From contig LSYV01000315.1 of the NCBI GenBank assembly GCA_001584585.1, positions 1 through 19,088 of the forward strand: a stretch of 19,088 nucleotides of DNA, in the 5' to 3' direction. The notes under the pieces were generated by a model, which saw only the letters and a program-made list of their open reading frames with translations, was not told the origin of the DNA and ran no database searches. Of this stretch, positions 17,801 to 19,088 are shown in pieces. Both the position numbers and the translations under genes were made by a program. How positions within the stretch are numbered: the stretch's first letter is position 1; each line of letters begins with the position of its first letter. This stretch comes from Gonium pectorale (taxonomy: Eukaryota; Chlorophyta; Chlorophyceae; Chlamydomonadales; Volvocaceae).

Positions 17801-19088
17801 CCCCCTTCCGCGCACACCCCCTCCCTCCCCCCGCTCCCGTTGCGACCGCGCTTACCTTTGCGACGATCCCGGTCGGCAATAACCGCTCAAAGGCCGAGGC
17901 GGCAGCCCCACCGGAGGCAGTCGATCCTCCTCCTACTCCGCCGCCGCCGCCGCCGCTGGTCCCTCCGCCGCCCAACGACCACCATGTGTCATCCACGGGG
18001 TTCGCAGGGGTGGAGGCGGTGCGGCCGCCGCCGCCGCCACCGCCGCCGCCGCCGGCGGGTGCGCGGGCGTGGCGGGAGGTGGCGCTGCCGCCGCTGCCGC
18101 TGGGCGTCTGCTGGCGGCCCGCACACGCCCCGGACTTGAGGAGGACGTTGCTGGCCTGCGGGGTACGACAAACGAAAACGACAAGCGGGCGGTGACGAGG
18201 ACAGGAGGGCGCCGGCGAGAACAGGGTCGCTGTAATGTGGGGCGGTGGCCGGGAGCCTGCCTGCTTGAGGCGGGCCGGCCTCCCGGGTCCGCTTCCTACA
18301 GCCACGTCCGGCAAACCTAAGCTCGGTGCCGCTGCGTGCCGTCAGCTTTTCGTCCCAGTCACCCAAGCAACCAACCAACCGATCCATCAACCGACCAACC
18401 AACCGACCAACCACCCGACCAACCAACCGGCGCCCCGCACCTTGACGTCTCCGTGTACGATGCCGTGGGAGTGCAGGTGCAGCAGCGCCGACGCCACGTC
18501 GGCCGCAACCGCCAGCATCAGCCCGTAGCGGTAGGCGGGAACCATGGGTCGCTCGGGGGCAGCCGCCTGCGGGTGCTGCGGGTGCTGCGGATGCTGCTGC
18601 TGCGGGTGCTGCGGGGTGCGGTGATGGGGCGGCAGCGGGGGCAGCGGCGGCAGCCGCAACGGCGGCAGCGGCGGCGGTGGAGTCGGCGCCAGGTCCAAGT
18701 TGGTCGTGAGTGGAGTTGCCGTCGGCAGGGGTGGCGTGGGCCCGGCATGGCGCTCGGCCGTCGCCGCGGGCGCCGGAGAGGCGGAGTCCACGGGCGGTGG
18801 CGCAGTGGCGGCAGCGGCGCCGTCCCCCAGGCCGCCGGCGCCGGCCTCAAGCACGCCGGCGCCGCCCCTCATGCCGCCGGCGCCGACGGCCGCCCAGTTT
18901 ATCGCAGTTCCGCAACCCGACGGACCCGACGCCACCGGTGCCACGGCGCCGAAACCAGCGTCAGCCGCGGGGGCCAACGGCGGCGGCGGCAGCGCCGCCG
19001 GCGCGACGGGTGTGCGGCCTGCGTGCCCCGTGACCGCAGGGCCCGCACCGCCGCCGCCGCCGCCGCCGCCGGGGGCGCCGTCACCGCC
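14815..19088 (-). CDS. TKL-like serine/threonine protein kinase, catalytic C-lobe and C-terminus (partial, 5' end outside window)
   Basis: Six exons join in frame on the minus strand: 19088-18441 (open to the window edge), 18155-17856, 17606-17535, 16833-16684, 16023-15926 and 15088-14815 (stop at 14815-14817). They give kinase subdomains in order: alphaE ending HLHSHGIVHGDVK; ASNVLL; VSDFGLA (metal-binding Asp); GTLTHMAPE; DVYAFGIMMFELFTG; and CWAADPRKRPTFEDVLAEL, the R of subdomain XI being completed across the last splice. The catalytic loop is HGD rather than HRD, so this is a non-RD kinase, a form common among plant and algal TKL/Raf-like kinases. The N-lobe (P-loop, ATP-binding Lys) must lie beyond the right edge. 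Over 170 Ala/Pro/Gly/His-rich residues precede alphaE, and about 80 Gly/Ser-rich residues separate ASNVLL from VSDFGLA. After the kinase fold come a Gly-rich linker and a short tail ending LVQHE. Substrate unknown. Confidence 0.85.
15328..15786. repeat. Imperfect inverted repeat inside the last kinase intron
   Basis: The 23-bp segment 15328-15350 equals the reverse complement of 15764-15786 except at one position. Inward of both arms the similarity continues as GGTGCGGGGGTGCGG-type repeats and GCGGAGG blocks, to about 15405 and 15700. The element spans about 460 bp of the 837-bp intron 15089-15925. It may be a non-autonomous inverted-repeat transposon. I see no target-site duplication. Confidence 0.6.
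16200..16246 (-). repeat. (GGTTACA)5 followed by CGTCCGTCAAAG, in a kinase intron
   Basis: Five perfect GGTTACA units (16200-16234) are followed by CGTCCGTCAAAG (16235-16246). The final 27 nt match the 4.6-kb insertion exactly. It lies in the kinase intron 16024-16683. On the transcribed strand it reads as five TGTAA signals in a row after CTTTGACGGACG. Flanking target-site duplications were not evident. Confidence 0.75.
16624..16653. repeat. (GCCACC)5 minisatellite
   Basis: Five GCCACC units near the donor end of kinase intron 16024-16683. Simple repeat. Confidence 0.8.
18363..18430. repeat. CCAA/CCGA-type tandem repeat in a kinase intron
   Basis: Degenerate 4-nt units (CCAA, CCGA, CCAT) fill most of the donor-proximal part of intron 18156-18440, ending just before the exon that finishes HGDVK. 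Confidence 0.75.

Overview
This window looks like nuclear DNA of a chlorophycean (Volvocales/Chlamydomonadales) green alga. The evidence is high GC content, strong C/G preference at third codon positions in the convincing exons, genes split into many short exons by GT-AG introns of about 100-840 bp, low-complexity Ala/Gly/Pro runs inside conserved domains, TGTAA poly(A)-type signals, CA-rich microsatellites, and an internal telomere-like tract made of TTTAGGG/TTTTAGGG units. Nothing looks bacterial or organellar. I see no tRNA, rRNA or CRISPR array.

Layout. (1) 2-640, plus strand: 3' end of an Ala/Gly/Pro-rich protein with a tight cysteine cluster that resembles the Sprouty signature. (2) 641-6639: a gene-poor, repeat-rich stretch. 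It holds a degenerate minus-strand coding fragment (905-1093), a minus-strand 3' exon or truncated copy of a PC-esterase/SGNH-like acyl-esterase gene (2404-2898), a telomere-like insertion flanked by a 17-bp direct repeat (2911-2970), a foldback element (3674-3816), a 30-bp insertion flanked by 15-bp direct repeats (4591-4650), and a diverged second copy (4887-4985) of the last exon of the next gene. (3) 6640 to about 11553, minus strand: a gene of at least 12 exons that I reconstructed with an uninterrupted reading frame across 11 introns. It encodes a multi-pass membrane protein with coiled coils whose family I do not recognise. Two of its exons are only 18 and 24 nt. (4) 11554-14814: about 3.3 kb with no gene I can support, holding nested inverted repeats and a duplicated 57-bp block. 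(5) 14815-19088, minus strand: the catalytic and C-terminal part of a TKL-like protein kinase, six exons in frame, with the N-lobe outside the window. It has an HGD (non-RD) catalytic loop, large low-complexity insertions in the catalytic core, and introns carrying an inverted-repeat element and a five-copy GGTTACA tract.

The genes do not form a functional cluster. The most interesting thing is the repeat biology. A 27-bp sequence ending in GGTTACA units occurs both in the small insertion near 4.6 kb and in a kinase intron near 16.2 kb. On the minus strand it reads as tandem TGTAA signals, so it may be the 3' tail of a retroelement that also supplies poly(A) signals. All exon joins were made by eye from splice consensus and frame. 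Family assignments are motif-based, without any database search.
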